Source: Novosphingobium sp. 28-62-57
GTDB lineage: Bacteria; Pseudomonadota; Alphaproteobacteria; Sphingomonadales; Sphingomonadaceae
DNA length: 64,000 bases
NCBI GenBank assembly: GCA_002256985.1
Contig: NCGO01000003.1
Location: 153,212 to 217,211 of the forward strand
Direction of reading: 5' to 3'
Shown: positions 7,708 to 16,126 of the stretch, piece after piece
Position numbering within the stretch: the stretch's first letter is position 1
Layout of the letters: every line of letters begins with the position of its first letter
Notes under the pieces: model-generated
Told to the model about the DNA's origin: nothing
Databases searched by the model: none
The model's input: the letters and a program-made list of their open reading frames with translations, nothing else
Program-made: the position numbers and the translations under genes

Positions 7708-10050
7708 TTAGAAGTCGTAGCCCAGCGTCACGCCATAAGTGCGCGGCGGCATCAGCGTGCCGCCGATGGCACGGCTGGTGGAGACCGCAAAGCTGCCCGC
7801 GTAGACCAGTTCATTGGTGATGTTGCGGACCCATGCGTTGGCCGAGAACTTGCCATCGGGTGCACGGTACATGATGTTGGCATCCAGCTGGATGTAGGCA
7901 TCCTGCGCCATCCGATCATCGTTGAACTCGGTGTGGAACTGCTTGCCGCGATAGGCAAAGTTGGTGCCCAGACGCACGTTGCCGCCGTTGCTCATGCCGA
8001 TGTCATAAGTCGGGTTGAGGTTGAGGCTCCAACGGGGCGACATGCGCGTGGCATTGCCCGACAGGTCCTTGACCAGCAGCGCTTCGTTGGCACCCGGCGC
8101 AAACAGGCGCGGGTCAAGCGGATCGGACGCAGTGAAGTTGGTGAATTCCGAATGCAGATAGCCCACCGAAGCCGACAGCGTGAACGCATCCGTAGCGCGC
8201 CACAGCAGATCGAATTCCGCGCCATAGGCTTCGGAAACGGCTGCATTGGTCAGCGTGCTGGTGAAAAACGGCGGGGCCGGGATCGGACGGGTCAGCGAGA
8301 ACTGCCCATCCTTCAGGCGCTGGAAGAACACGGCGAGGTTGGCGCTGAGGCCACCAGCCGCATACTTTGCGCCCACTTCAAACGCTTCGACCCGTTCAGG
8401 ATTGACGAACGGCAGCGGCTGCGTGGGTGACAGGCGGCGGGTTGAGCCGATTTCGGCCGTACCGCTCTTGAAGCCGCGCGACCAGTTGCCATACATCATC
8501 AGATCATCGTTCGGGCGGAATTCAATGCCGAGCGAAGGCGAGAAGTCGTCCCAGCTCTTGGTATTGTTCCACTGGAGCGGATCAAGCACGAGGCGGTTTT
8601 GCGCGGGGACGCCAAGGCCGGTGTTGTTGCGCAGGCGACGCTCTTCCCAGCTGTAGCGTGCGCCAGCCTTGACCGTGAACTGTTCTGACAGATCGTAGGC
8701 CACGTTGGCAAATGCGGCATAGGCCCGGATGTCCAACTGACCATCGAACTGGATGCGGAACGGATCGGTGTTGGTCAGCACGTCCAAGCCGATGTGGTTT
8801 TCAGCCCGAACGTTCTCGTTCAGGTAGAACAGGCCGAAGACGCCGTGGAATTTGTCGGTATCGACGTTGGCCTGGAACTCCTGGCTGAACTGGTGCTGGA
8901 ACACCGGCTGCCAGTGGTTGGCGCTGCTGCGCAGGGCGTTGGTTTCTGCCAGCGCATAGCCCAAGTAGGTCGACATATCGAAATCGTGGAAGAAGATCGC
9001 GTCAAAGCTGCGATAGCTGGTCAGCGACTTCAGCGAGACGGCGCTGCTGACATCCACGGTAATGGCAGCGGTCAGCGCCCACTGTTCGCGGTCGTTGATC
9101 GGATCGAAGTTGGTGGCGATATTGCGCGGGTTCGTGGCGAACCGTGCCTGGCTGCCGTCCTTGTTCACGCGCTGGCCGAGGGCGCTGAGGCCATCGTTGC
9201 TGGCGATATTATCGGTCAGCACGCCGGGGAACGACACTTCGCGGAACTTGATCGCCAGTGAACGATCGTCTTCGCTGTGATATTCGCCGGTCAGCAGGAT
9301 GTTCACCGTATCGGTGGGCTGCAGGTCCAGGTGAGCGCGGGCCGACCACTGGTTCAAGTTGTCGATTTCGTTGCCGGTGAATTCATTGACACCAAAGCCA
9401 TCGCGCTTGATGCGCTGCACGGCCAGACGGCCCCGCACGCCTTCGGCAATCGGGCCGCCAATGGCAGCATCGGTCTGGATCAGCAGCGCATCACCACCGA
9501 TGGTCTGACGGATATAGCCATCAAGACGGTCGGTCGGCTTGGCGGTGATCAGGTTGACTGCACCGCCAGTGGCGTTGCGGCCATAGAGCGTGCCCTGCGG
9601 ACCGCGCAGCACTTCAACGCGCTCAAGATCGAACATCGAGCCGAGCTGTGCCTGGGCAAGGCTGACCACGACGCCATCGACATGCAGCGCGACTGAGGGA
9701 TCGACGCCGGGAAGCGAGCTGGACAGGCCGATGCCGCGGATGAATAGCTTGGCGAAGTTGAAGTCATTACCGAAGCTGATCGAGGGAACCAGCGCCTGCA
9801 GGCCTTCAAGCGTGACGGTGTTGTTGGCGGCAAGGGCTTCGGTGCCAACAGCGGACACCGACAGCGACACGTCCGACAGCGACTGAGCGCGCTTTTGTGC
9901 GGTAACGATGATTTCGCCGCCAGCAGCGCCATCAGCCGCCTGTGGCTGATCAGCATCCTGCGCGAAAGCGGGCTGGGCGATGGCGAAAGCGGCAGCAGCA
10001 ACAAGGCTGGTGCGCGCGAGCAGACGCGCAGAAGCGCGGTTGATAAACAT
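7708..10050 (-). CDS. TonB-dependent outer-membrane receptor
   Basis: This 780-residue receptor starts at the ATG at 10050, after a strong GGGAGGA ribosome site. A signal peptide (LARTSLVAAAAFAIAQPAFAQ, about 10-31) precedes EIIVTAQKRAQSLSDVSLSVSAVG, the TonB-box and plug start typical of sphingomonad receptors. The plug shows FIRGIG, VEVLRGPQGTLYGRNATGGAVNLIT and ends in a 22-strand barrel whose last strand is YGVTLGYDF. It would import a large or hydrophobic substrate across the outer membrane using TonB energy. No TonB, sigma/anti-sigma or dedicated enzyme gene is adjacent. It is not an FecA type, since there is no N-terminal signalling domain. A palindrome upstream may be an operator. Confidence 0.92.
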   Translation of the reverse strand: MFINRASARLLARTSLVAAAAFAIAQPAFAQDADQPQAADGAAGGEIIVTAQKRAQSLSDVSLSVSAVGTEALAANNTVTLEGLQALVPSISFGNDFNFAKLFIRGIGLSSSLPGVDPSVALHVDGVVVSLAQAQLGSMFDLERVEVLRGPQGTLYGRNATGGAVNLITAKPTDRLDGYIRQTIGGDALLIQTDAAIGGPIAEGVRGRLAVQRIKRDGFGVNEFTGNEIDNLNQWSARAHLDLQPTDTVNILLTGEYHSEDDRSLAIKFREVSFPGVLTDNIASNDGLSALGQRVNKDGSQARFATNPRNIATNFDPINDREQWALTAAITVDVSSAVSLKSLTSYRSFDAIFFHDFDMSTYLGYALAETNALRSSANHWQPVFQHQFSQEFQANVDTDKFHGVFGLFYLNENVRAENHIGLDVLTNTDPFRIQFDGQLDIRAYAAFANVAYDLSEQFTVKAGARYSWEERRLRNNTGLGVPAQNRLVLDPLQWNNTKSWDDFSPSLGIEFRPNDDLMMYGNWSRGFKSGTAEIGSTRRLSPTQPLPFVNPERVEAFEVGAKYAAGGLSANLAVFFQRLKDGQFSLTRPIPAPPFFTSTLTNAAVSEAYGAEFDLLWRATDAFTLSASVGYLHSEFTNFTASDPLDPRLFAPGANEALLVKDLSGNATRMSPRWSLNLNPTYDIGMSNGGNVRLGTNFAYRGKQFHTEFNDDRMAQDAYIQLDANIMYRAPDGKFSANAWVRNITNELVYAGSFAVSTSRAIGGTLMPPRTYGVTLGYDF

Positions 10051-10119
10051 CAGGTATCCTCCCTGTGAAGCCACTGTGGCCCCGTGCGTCCGTATTGCCG
10101 GACGGTATGAAGCATAGCA

Positions 10120-10140
10120 TTTGTAAGTGGGACCTACAAA
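10120..10140. promoter_or_regulatory. Palindrome upstream of the TonB receptor, possible operator
   Basis: TTTGTAAGT, then GGG, then ACCTACAAA: 9-bp half sites with one mismatch. A further AGCAT / ATGCT pair sits outside it (10113-10147). It lies about 70-90 bases upstream of the receptor start, the right distance for a regulator site. No regulator gene is adjacent. Confidence 0.55.
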
Positions 10141-10147
10141 TATGCTA

Positions 10148-10492
10148 TCTGTGATAACAAAAAATTCGCAATGATGCGTTGCTAAGACGCAACATTCTAA
10201 CAAATGACAGGGTTGCAGGCTCCGCACGTATGGGAATGTGCCATATGACTCCAAGATCTACGGGCGCTGCGGCGCAATCCCGGCATCGTGCAGCGGACCC
10301 CGGTTCAGCACGCGGTTTACTCGCCAAACGGCGGATTAGGGAGAGAAGTGGCCCCCGGCCTGCGCCGAGGTGACAATCTTGGTGTGCCGGGGTGACGATC
10401 TTGGGGTGCCGTTGGCAATCTGCCGCGGCCCCAGAAGCAACAAGGCCGGAACATTGCTGCCCCGGCCTTTTGCAGTTGGTCTGCCGAACAGA
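10148..10492. other. Intergenic region with the ndk terminator
   Basis: No gene is supported here. On the minus strand, an AAGGCCGG / CCGGCCTT stem (10442-10449 with 10462-10469) lies 24 bases after ndk and ends in a T-rich stretch, so it is a likely ndk terminator. Two imperfect direct copies of GGTGACRATCTTGG occur at about 10369-10402. Confidence 0.6.
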
Positions 10493-10915
10493 TCAGCCGA
10501 CGATTTCTTCCGGCTTGAAGAAGTAGGCGATTTCGATAGCCGCGTTCTCGTCTGAATCCGAACCGTGGACGGTGTTGGCTTCGATCGATTCTGCCAGTTC
10601 CTTGCGGATCGTGCCGGGTTCGGCATTGGCAGGGTTGGTGGCGCCCATGATGTCGCGGTTGCGCTGCATGGCGTTTTCGCCTTCGAGCACCTGCACGACG
10701 ACCGGGCCGGAGATCATGAATTCAACCAGTTCACCAAAGAACGGGCGTTCGCGGTGAACGGCATAGAAGCCTTCGGCCTGTTCGCGGGTCATGTGGATGC
10801 GCTTGGAAGCAACGACGCGCAGGCCGGCTTCTTCCAGCATCTTGGTGACGGCGCCGGTCAGGTTGCGGCGCGTGGCATCGGGCTTGATGATCGAGAAAGT
10901 GCGGGTAACCGCCAT
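10493..10915 (-). CDS. ndk: Nucleoside diphosphate kinase
   Basis: This 140-residue enzyme moves the gamma phosphate from ATP to NDPs. It has TFSIIKPDA (6-14), [12 protein letters not shown] and the active-site block NTVHGSDS (114-121), with phospho-accepting H117. The length is standard. I chose the ATG at 10915 because it gives the canonical N-terminus ([13 protein letters not shown]); the open frame runs 23 codons further upstream without conservation. It is a single-gene unit with its own terminator. Confidence 0.97.
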   Translation of the reverse strand: MAVTRTFSIIKPDATRRNLTGAVTKMLEEAGLRVVASKRIHMTREQAEGFYAVHRERPFFGELVEFMISGPVVVQVLEGENAMQRNRDIMGATNPANAEPGTIRKELAESIEANTVHGSDSDENAAIEIAYFFKPEEIVG

Positions 10916-11066
10916 GAGACGTGTCCTTATTGCATGTGCGAATGCGTTGGGCGCGCCCCTAGCCCGGATTGCCGGGAACCGCAAGATGGGCGTGACTTGG
11001 CGATGAATGCGAAGGTTGCGGAGTTTGCACCCTTCGGGCCGTCATCAGCAAAAGCAAAGAGGTTTT

Positions 11067-11216
11067 CGCGCAGAGGCGCAGAGGCGCAGAGAGGGTGTGG
11101 CGGCTAGGCCGCCTCAAGATTTCCAGTCGCTGCGTTTTTCGCTGAGGTCACGAGACCGACGACCAATCGCGGCCACCCCCGTTCTCTGCGCCTCTGCGCC
11201 TCTGCGCCTCTGCGCG
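11067..11216. repeat. Inverted cluster of GCGCAGAG units
   Basis: The left block (11067-11093) has three GCGCAGAG-type units and the right block (11184-11216) has four CTCTGCGC units, so the two can pair across about 90 bases. The rest of the 412-base gap between ndk and the SDR gene holds no supported gene. The element type is common in high-GC intergenic DNA; its role is unknown. Confidence 0.8.
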
Positions 11217-11327
11217 ATAATCTTTTTTGGGTGGGCACGGAAAGGGCACCATAAATTTACAGGGACGGTTGAAGCAATTTAATCGGTCGCTTAACGTCAG
11301 GTCAGAAAATGACGTTTGGAGATTCGG

Positions 11328-12245
11328 ATGGCCGGGATGCTTGAAGGCAAGGTTGTTGCCGTGACCGGTGCGGGGCGCGGGATCGGGCGCGAGGTGGCCT
11401 TGCTTTGCGCGCGTGAGGGGGCGGCGGTGGTCGTCAACGATCCGGGCGTGGCGCAGGCGGGCGATGGTGGCGACGCCGGCCCGGCGGAGGCGACGGTGGC
11501 CGATATTATGGCAGATGGCGGCAGGGCCTGGGCCAATCTGGCCAGCGTGGCCGATCCGGCAGGGGCCGCCACGATCATCGAGGACGCGGTGCAGCGCTTT
11601 GGCCGGATCGATGCGGTGGTGAACAACGCCGGAATCTTGCGCGACACGATTTGGCACAAGATGTCTTACGAGGACTGGACGAGCGTTATCGATGTGAACC
11701 TGACCGGGGCATTCAACGTGTCCAAGGCGGCGACGCCATACTTCCGTGAGCAGGAATCGGGCAGCTTCATCCACTTCACATCGACCAGCGGGCTGATCGG
11801 CAATGTGGGGCAGGCCAATTATTCTGCGGCCAAGCTGGGCCTTGTGGCGCTATCGCATTCCATCGCGCTCGACATGGCGCGCTGGGGCGTGCGGTCAAAC
11901 TGCGTGGCGCCTTTTGCGTGGAGCCGCATGACCGCTTCGATCCCGGCGGAAACGCCCGCGCAAAAGGAGCGCGTGGAACGGCTGAAAGCCATGAGCGCCG
12001 ACAAGATCGCGCCGCTGGTGGCGTTTCTGGCATCGGATGCGGCGAAGGACGTGAACAACCAGATCTTTTCGGTCCGCAAGAACGAGATCGTGCTGTTTTC
12101 AAAGCCCCGCCCGGCGCGCTCAATGGTGAAACTGGAAGGCTGGACGCCTGCCAGCATTGCCGAGGAACTGATGCCCGCGTTCAGGGCGAGCTTCGCGCGC
12201 GCCGATGAAGTGACGGCGCACGTTTTCCCCTATGATCCGGTCTGA
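11328..12245 (+). CDS. SDR-family 3-hydroxyacyl-CoA dehydrogenase-like oxidoreductase
   Basis: This 305-residue short-chain dehydrogenase has TGAGRGIG (13-20) for NAD(P), an acidic residue after strand 2 (VVVNDPG, D38), NNAG (99-102) and the catalytic S154, Y165 and K169. The long insert with GDAGPAEATVADI and the C-terminal EGWTPASIAEEL resemble the dehydrogenase part of peroxisomal multifunctional enzyme 2, so a hydroxyacyl-CoA substrate is likely. The ATG at 11328 has TGGAG eight bases upstream; the TTG at 11316 is weaker. It leads a beta-oxidation-like cluster and lies 12 bases before an acyl-CoA dehydrogenase. Confidence 0.87.
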   Translation: MAGMLEGKVVAVTGAGRGIGREVALLCAREGAAVVVNDPGVAQAGDGGDAGPAEATVADIMADGGRAWANLASVADPAGAATIIEDAVQRFGRIDAVVNNAGILRDTIWHKMSYEDWTSVIDVNLTGAFNVSKAATPYFREQESGSFIHFTSTSGLIGNVGQANYSAAKLGLVALSHSIALDMARWGVRSNCVAPFAWSRMTASIPAETPAQKERVERLKAMSADKIAPLVAFLASDAAKDVNNQIFSVRKNEIVLFSKPRPARSMVKLEGWTPASIAEELMPAFRASFARADEVTAHVFPYDPV

Positions 12246-12257
12246 GGAAGTTTTGCG

Positions 12258-13442
12258 ATGACCACTGTAAACCCCGGGATGGACCCGGAAATCTTCGACC
12301 AGTTCATCGACCAGTTGCGCCGTTATGTGCGCGAGAGGCTGATCCCGGCTGAGGATGACGTGATCGCCAACGATCGCATTCCCGACGATATCCTGAGCGA
12401 AATGCGCGAGATGGGGCTGTTTGGCATCACCATTCCCGAAGAGTTCGGCGGGGCGGGCATGAATGTCAGCCAGTATATCGAGACGGTCAAGCAGATGAGC
12501 TATGCCGCGCCGGCCTATCGCTCCACCATGTCGATCAACATCGGCATGACCGGCAGCGCGATCAAGAATTTCGGCACGACAGAGCAGAAAGCCGAATGGC
12601 TGCCACACATCGCCAGTGGCGAGATTGCCTGCTTTGGCCTGACCGAGCCGGGATCGGGATCGGACAGCGCGGCGATGCAGACCATGGCGGTGCGGGACGG
12701 GAACGGCTACCGCCTTACCGGCACGAAGCGGTACATCACCAACAGTCCGTGGGCCAAGATCGGGCTGATCATGGCGCGCACTTCCAAGGAAGCGCTGGCC
12801 AAGAACGCCCACGTATCGGCCTTTATTGTGGACATGACCACGCCGGGGATCACCATCGGCAAGCCCGACAAAAAGATGGGCCAGGCAGGCGCACACATTG
12901 CCGATGTGATCATGGAGGACGTGCATGTGCCTGGCTCCGCGCTGGTGGGTGGCGTGGAAGGCCGGGGCTTTCAGATCGCGATGCAGAGCCTTGATAATGG
13001 GCGGCTTTCGGTGGCAGGCATGGGCGTGGGCATGGGGCGGCGTGCGCTGGATACCGCGATCCGTTATGCCACCGAGCGCAAGGCCTTTGGCGAGCCGATT
13101 GCCAATTTCCAGCTGATTCAGGCGATGCTGGCCGATAGCGAAGCCGAGCTTTATGCCGCCGAATGCATGATCGCTGATGCCTGCGCGCGGGCGGACCGGG
13201 GCGAGAACATCCAGCGCAAGGCGGCGGCGGCCAAGCTGTTTTCCTCCGAAGCCTGCGGGCGCGTCGTGGACCGCTGCGTGCAGGTGTTCGGCGGGGCGGG
13301 ATACTTGGCCGAATATCCGGCGGAGCGGTTCTTCCGCGATGCCCGGATTCTGCGGATTTATGAAGGCACTAGCCAGATCATGCAGTTGCAGATTGCCAAG
13401 AGTTTGTTGCGTGAGTTTGCGGCCGAAGGGGCGGTGTGGTGA
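12258..13442 (+). CDS. Acyl-CoA dehydrogenase
   Basis: This 394-residue FAD flavoenzyme introduces a 2,3 double bond into an acyl-CoA. It shows GLTEPGSGSDSAAMQT (about 131-146), TGTKRYITNS, the region RKAFGEPIANFQLIQAMLAD and VQVFGGAGYLAEYPAERFFRDARILRIYEGTSQIMQ. The catalytic-base position falls in IYEGTS, where many short- and medium-chain members place the Glu. A short gap of 12 bases from the SDR gene and a repeat after the stop suggest one operon with the SDR. The chain or ring specificity is not readable. Confidence 0.93.
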   Translation: MTTVNPGMDPEIFDQFIDQLRRYVRERLIPAEDDVIANDRIPDDILSEMREMGLFGITIPEEFGGAGMNVSQYIETVKQMSYAAPAYRSTMSINIGMTGSAIKNFGTTEQKAEWLPHIASGEIACFGLTEPGSGSDSAAMQTMAVRDGNGYRLTGTKRYITNSPWAKIGLIMARTSKEALAKNAHVSAFIVDMTTPGITIGKPDKKMGQAGAHIADVIMEDVHVPGSALVGGVEGRGFQIAMQSLDNGRLSVAGMGVGMGRRALDTAIRYATERKAFGEPIANFQLIQAMLADSEAELYAAECMIADACARADRGENIQRKAAAAKLFSSEACGRVVDRCVQVFGGAGYLAEYPAERFFRDARILRIYEGTSQIMQLQIAKSLLREFAAEGAVW

Positions 13443-13577
13443 TCCTCCCCGAACCGGGGAGGGGGACCGCGACGCGAAGCGGCGTGGTGGAGGGGGCTCT
13501 CCGCACGTGCGGCGCTGTATTGATAGCCCCCTCCACCATGCTGCGCATGGTCCCCCTCCCCGTGCCGGGGAGGAATT
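13443..13577. repeat. Composite palindromic intergenic repeat (copy 2)
   Basis: This fills the gap between two catabolic genes. TCCTCCCC and GGGGAGGG at the left end mirror CCCCTCCCC and GGGGAGGA at the right; the inner parts GTGGTGGAGGGGG and CCCCCTCCACC pair. It is the same family as 5389-5522. Confidence 0.8.
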
Positions 13578-13579
13578 AG

Positions 13580-14809
13580 GTGTACCAGTTGCTCAGCGGC
13601 CTATCGATTGTCGAGGTATCGTCGTTCGTCGCATCACCATCGGCGGGCCTTTATTGCGCGCAGATGGGGGCTGAGGTCATCCGCATCGACGACCGGCGCG
13701 GGGGGCTGGATTACAAGCGTTATATGCTGACGCGTGAGGGGCGGTCGCTTTCGTGGGAAAATCTGAACCGCGCGAAGAAGAGCGTGGCGCTGGATTTGCA
13801 GACGGCGGAGGGGCGCGAACTGGCTGTGGAGCTGGCGCGCGTTACCGGGCAAGTGATCACCAATCTGCCGACAGACAGCTTCATGGCACATGATCGGATC
13901 GCGGCGGGGCGGGCTGATCTGGTTTCGGTGCGGATCATGGGGTGGCATGATGGGCGGCAGGCGATGGACTTTACCGTCAATGCCGCCACCGGCTATCCGC
14001 TGATGACCGGGCCGGAGGAATGGGACGCGAAGACTGCCCCGCCGGTCAGCCAGATCCTGCCGGCGTGGGACTTCATCACCGGTGCCTATTGCGCCTTTGC
14101 GCTGCTGGCAGGGTTGCGGCACCGCGATGCCACCAGTGAGGGCAGCGAATTGCGCGTGCCGCTGGGCGATGTGGCGATTGGCACCGCGTTCAACGCGGGC
14201 GCAGCGCCCGAAATGCTCTATCGCGGGGCGGACCGGGAGCGGATCGGCAATGCCATCTGGGGCGCGTTCGGGCGCGATTTCTGCAGCCGTGACGGCCAGC
14301 GCTTCATGATTGCCGTGCTGACAGCCAAGCAATGGCGGGCGACGGTCGAGGCCTTCGGGCTGACCGAAGACTTGGCGGCGCTGGAGGCCGAGCTTGGCGT
14401 CAGTCTGGCGGACAGCGACCACTGGCGCTTTGTGCACCGGCACCGGCTGTTTTCGATGTTTCAGGAGGTGGCAGAGCGGTTCGACTATGCCGACATGGCC
14501 GCGCGGCTGACGCGGGCGGGGGCGACGTTTGAGCGCTATCGCACAATGTTTGAAATGGCTCGGGATGCGGAACTGGTGACCGGCAACCCGCTGTTTGGCC
14601 CCTCCCCCGCCAATCCCAGCGGTTTTGAATATCCCGCACCGCGCAGTTTTGCGAACATTCCGGGGCGCGAGGCCGGGGATCCGGCTGCCGCACCATATCT
14701 GGGAGAGCATAGTGAGCAGGTGCTGGCGGAGCGGCTGGGAATGGCTTCGGGCCAGATCGCCGCGCTGATCGACCGGGGTGTGGTTGGCACTTCTGACAAG
14801 GAAAAATAG
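13580..14809 (+). CDS. CaiB/BaiF family III CoA-transferase
   Basis: This 409-residue family III CoA-transferase moves CoA between acyl-CoA and a free acid. It has the N-terminal LSGLSIVEVSSFVASPSAGLYCAQMGAEVIRIDD, followed by WENLNRAKKSVALDLQTAEGRELAVELA. The catalytic Asp of the family normally sits near 160-170, in a short G-D or tyrosine-rich turn. Here the corresponding stretch is around PAWDFITGAYCAFALLAGLRHRD, so D in PAWD is the best candidate. The start is GTG at 13580, directly after a repeat, with AGGAATTAG upstream. It probably activates an intermediate for the flanking dehydrogenases and thiolase. Confidence 0.88.
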   Translation: MYQLLSGLSIVEVSSFVASPSAGLYCAQMGAEVIRIDDRRGGLDYKRYMLTREGRSLSWENLNRAKKSVALDLQTAEGRELAVELARVTGQVITNLPTDSFMAHDRIAAGRADLVSVRIMGWHDGRQAMDFTVNAATGYPLMTGPEEWDAKTAPPVSQILPAWDFITGAYCAFALLAGLRHRDATSEGSELRVPLGDVAIGTAFNAGAAPEMLYRGADRERIGNAIWGAFGRDFCSRDGQRFMIAVLTAKQWRATVEAFGLTEDLAALEAELGVSLADSDHWRFVHRHRLFSMFQEVAERFDYADMAARLTRAGATFERYRTMFEMARDAELVTGNPLFGPSPANPSGFEYPAPRSFANIPGREAGDPAAAPYLGEHSEQVLAERLGMASGQIAALIDRGVVGTSDKEK

Positions 14810-14820
14810 CCCCCCCTCCC

Positions 14821-14886
14821 CGTTCGTGTCGAGCGAAGTCGAGACACCTGCGCGCTCGCGTGTCTCGACTTCGCTCGACACGAACG
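14821..14886. repeat. Perfect inverted repeat, 27-nt arms (copy 2)
   Basis: Arms 14821-14847 and 14860-14886 are exact reverse complements with a 12-nt loop. Compared with the copy at 1015, one base pair in each arm is changed together (GCGTAG to GCGAAG; CTACGC to CTTCGC), so pairing is kept. Confidence 0.9.
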
Positions 14887-14908
14887 GATGTTGTGAAGGA
14901 TTTTTGAG

Positions 14909-16126
14909 ATGAGTGCCCTTCGAAGAGCCGCCATCGTGGCCCCCATCCGCACTGCCGTGGGCAAATTCGGCGGCGCGCTGTCTGCGCTGACCGCTGGTGA
15001 ACTGGCTGCGGTGGTGCTCAAAGCGCTGATGGAGCGGACGCGGATCGATCCGGCGCGGGTGGATGATGTGGTCTTTGCGCAAGGCTATGGCAGCGGGGAA
15101 GCGCCGTGCATTGCGCATTGGTCATGGCTGCTGGCGGGGCTGCCTGAAGCGGTGCCGGGGTATCAGTTGGACAGGCGCTGTGGGTCGGGGCTGCAGGCCA
15201 TCGTCAATGCGGCGATGATGGTACAGACCGGGGTTTCCGACGTCGTCGTGGCGGGCGGCGTGGAGTCCATGTCCAACGTGGAACACTACACCACCGATGT
15301 GCGCAAGGGCGTGCGGGCGGGTTCGCTGACGCTGCATGACCGGCTGACGCGCGGGCGGGTGATGAGCCAGCCGGTGGAGCGCTATGGCGTGATCTCGGGC
15401 ATGATCGAGACGGCGGAGAATCTGGCCAAGGACTTCGGCATCAGCCGCGCGGCATGCGATGCTTATGCCGCGCGCAGCCACAGCCGCGCGGCGGCGGCGT
15501 GGGCGGGTGGATTGTTTGATGATGAACTGGTGCCAGTGGCGGTGCCGCAGAGGAAGGGCGATCCGGTGGTCTTCGCGCATGATGAGGGCTATCGCGCGGA
15601 TGCTACGGCGGAATCGCTGGGTAAGCTGCGGGCGCTCGAAGGTGGCGTGGTGACAGCGGGGAACGCCAGCCAGCAGAACGATGCGGCGGCTGCGTGCTTG
15701 GTCGTGGCGGAGGACAAGCTGGACGAACTGGGGCTGGAGCCGATAGCGTGGTTCCATTCGTGGGCGGCGGCGGGGTGTGATCCTTCGCGGATGGGCTATG
15801 GCCCGGTGCCCGCGACCGAGCGGCTGTTTGCGCGCAATGGGCTTTCGTGGGGCGATATCGATCTGATCGAGCTGAACGAGGCATTTGCGCCGCAAGTGCT
15901 GGCGTGCCTGAAAGGCTGGGGCTGGTCGGACGATGACAGCCGCCACGCCATGCTCAATGTCAACGGATCGGGCATTTCGCTGGGCCATCCCATCGGGGCT
16001 ACCGGCGGGCGCATTCTGGCCAACCTGACGCGCGAGTTGCAGCGGCACGGGGGGCGCTATGGGCTTGAGACGATGTGCATTGGTGGCGGGCAAGGGATTG
16101 CCGCCGTGTTCGAGGCGGCGCGATGA
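14909..16126 (+). CDS. Acetyl-CoA acetyltransferase (thiolase)
   Basis: This 405-residue thiolase cleaves 3-ketoacyl-CoA with CoA. The nucleophile is C91 in LDRRCGSGLQ. The later motifs NEAFAPQVL, GHPIGATGGR (His base) and CIGGGQGIA (second Cys) are all present. The ATG at 14909 follows the hairpin repeat, with AAGGATTTTTG upstream. It ends in an ATGA overlap with the next acyl-CoA dehydrogenase. The cluster therefore has dehydrogenase, hydroxyacyl dehydrogenase and thiolase, but no enoyl-CoA hydratase in view. Confidence 0.95.
   Translation: MSALRRAAIVAPIRTAVGKFGGALSALTAGELAAVVLKALMERTRIDPARVDDVVFAQGYGSGEAPCIAHWSWLLAGLPEAVPGYQLDRRCGSGLQAIVNAAMMVQTGVSDVVVAGGVESMSNVEHYTTDVRKGVRAGSLTLHDRLTRGRVMSQPVERYGVISGMIETAENLAKDFGISRAACDAYAARSHSRAAAAWAGGLFDDELVPVAVPQRKGDPVVFAHDEGYRADATAESLGKLRALEGGVVTAGNASQQNDAAAACLVVAEDKLDELGLEPIAWFHSWAAAGCDPSRMGYGPVPATERLFARNGLSWGDIDLIELNEAFAPQVLACLKGWGWSDDDSRHAMLNVNGSGISLGHPIGATGGRILANLTRELQRHGGRYGLETMCIGGGQGIAAVFEAAR

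Noticed and set aside
13634-15118. 494-codon minus-strand frame over the CoA-transferase
   Set aside because: It is antisense to a well-supported enzyme and is full of His/Arg/Pro as expected from a shadow frame.
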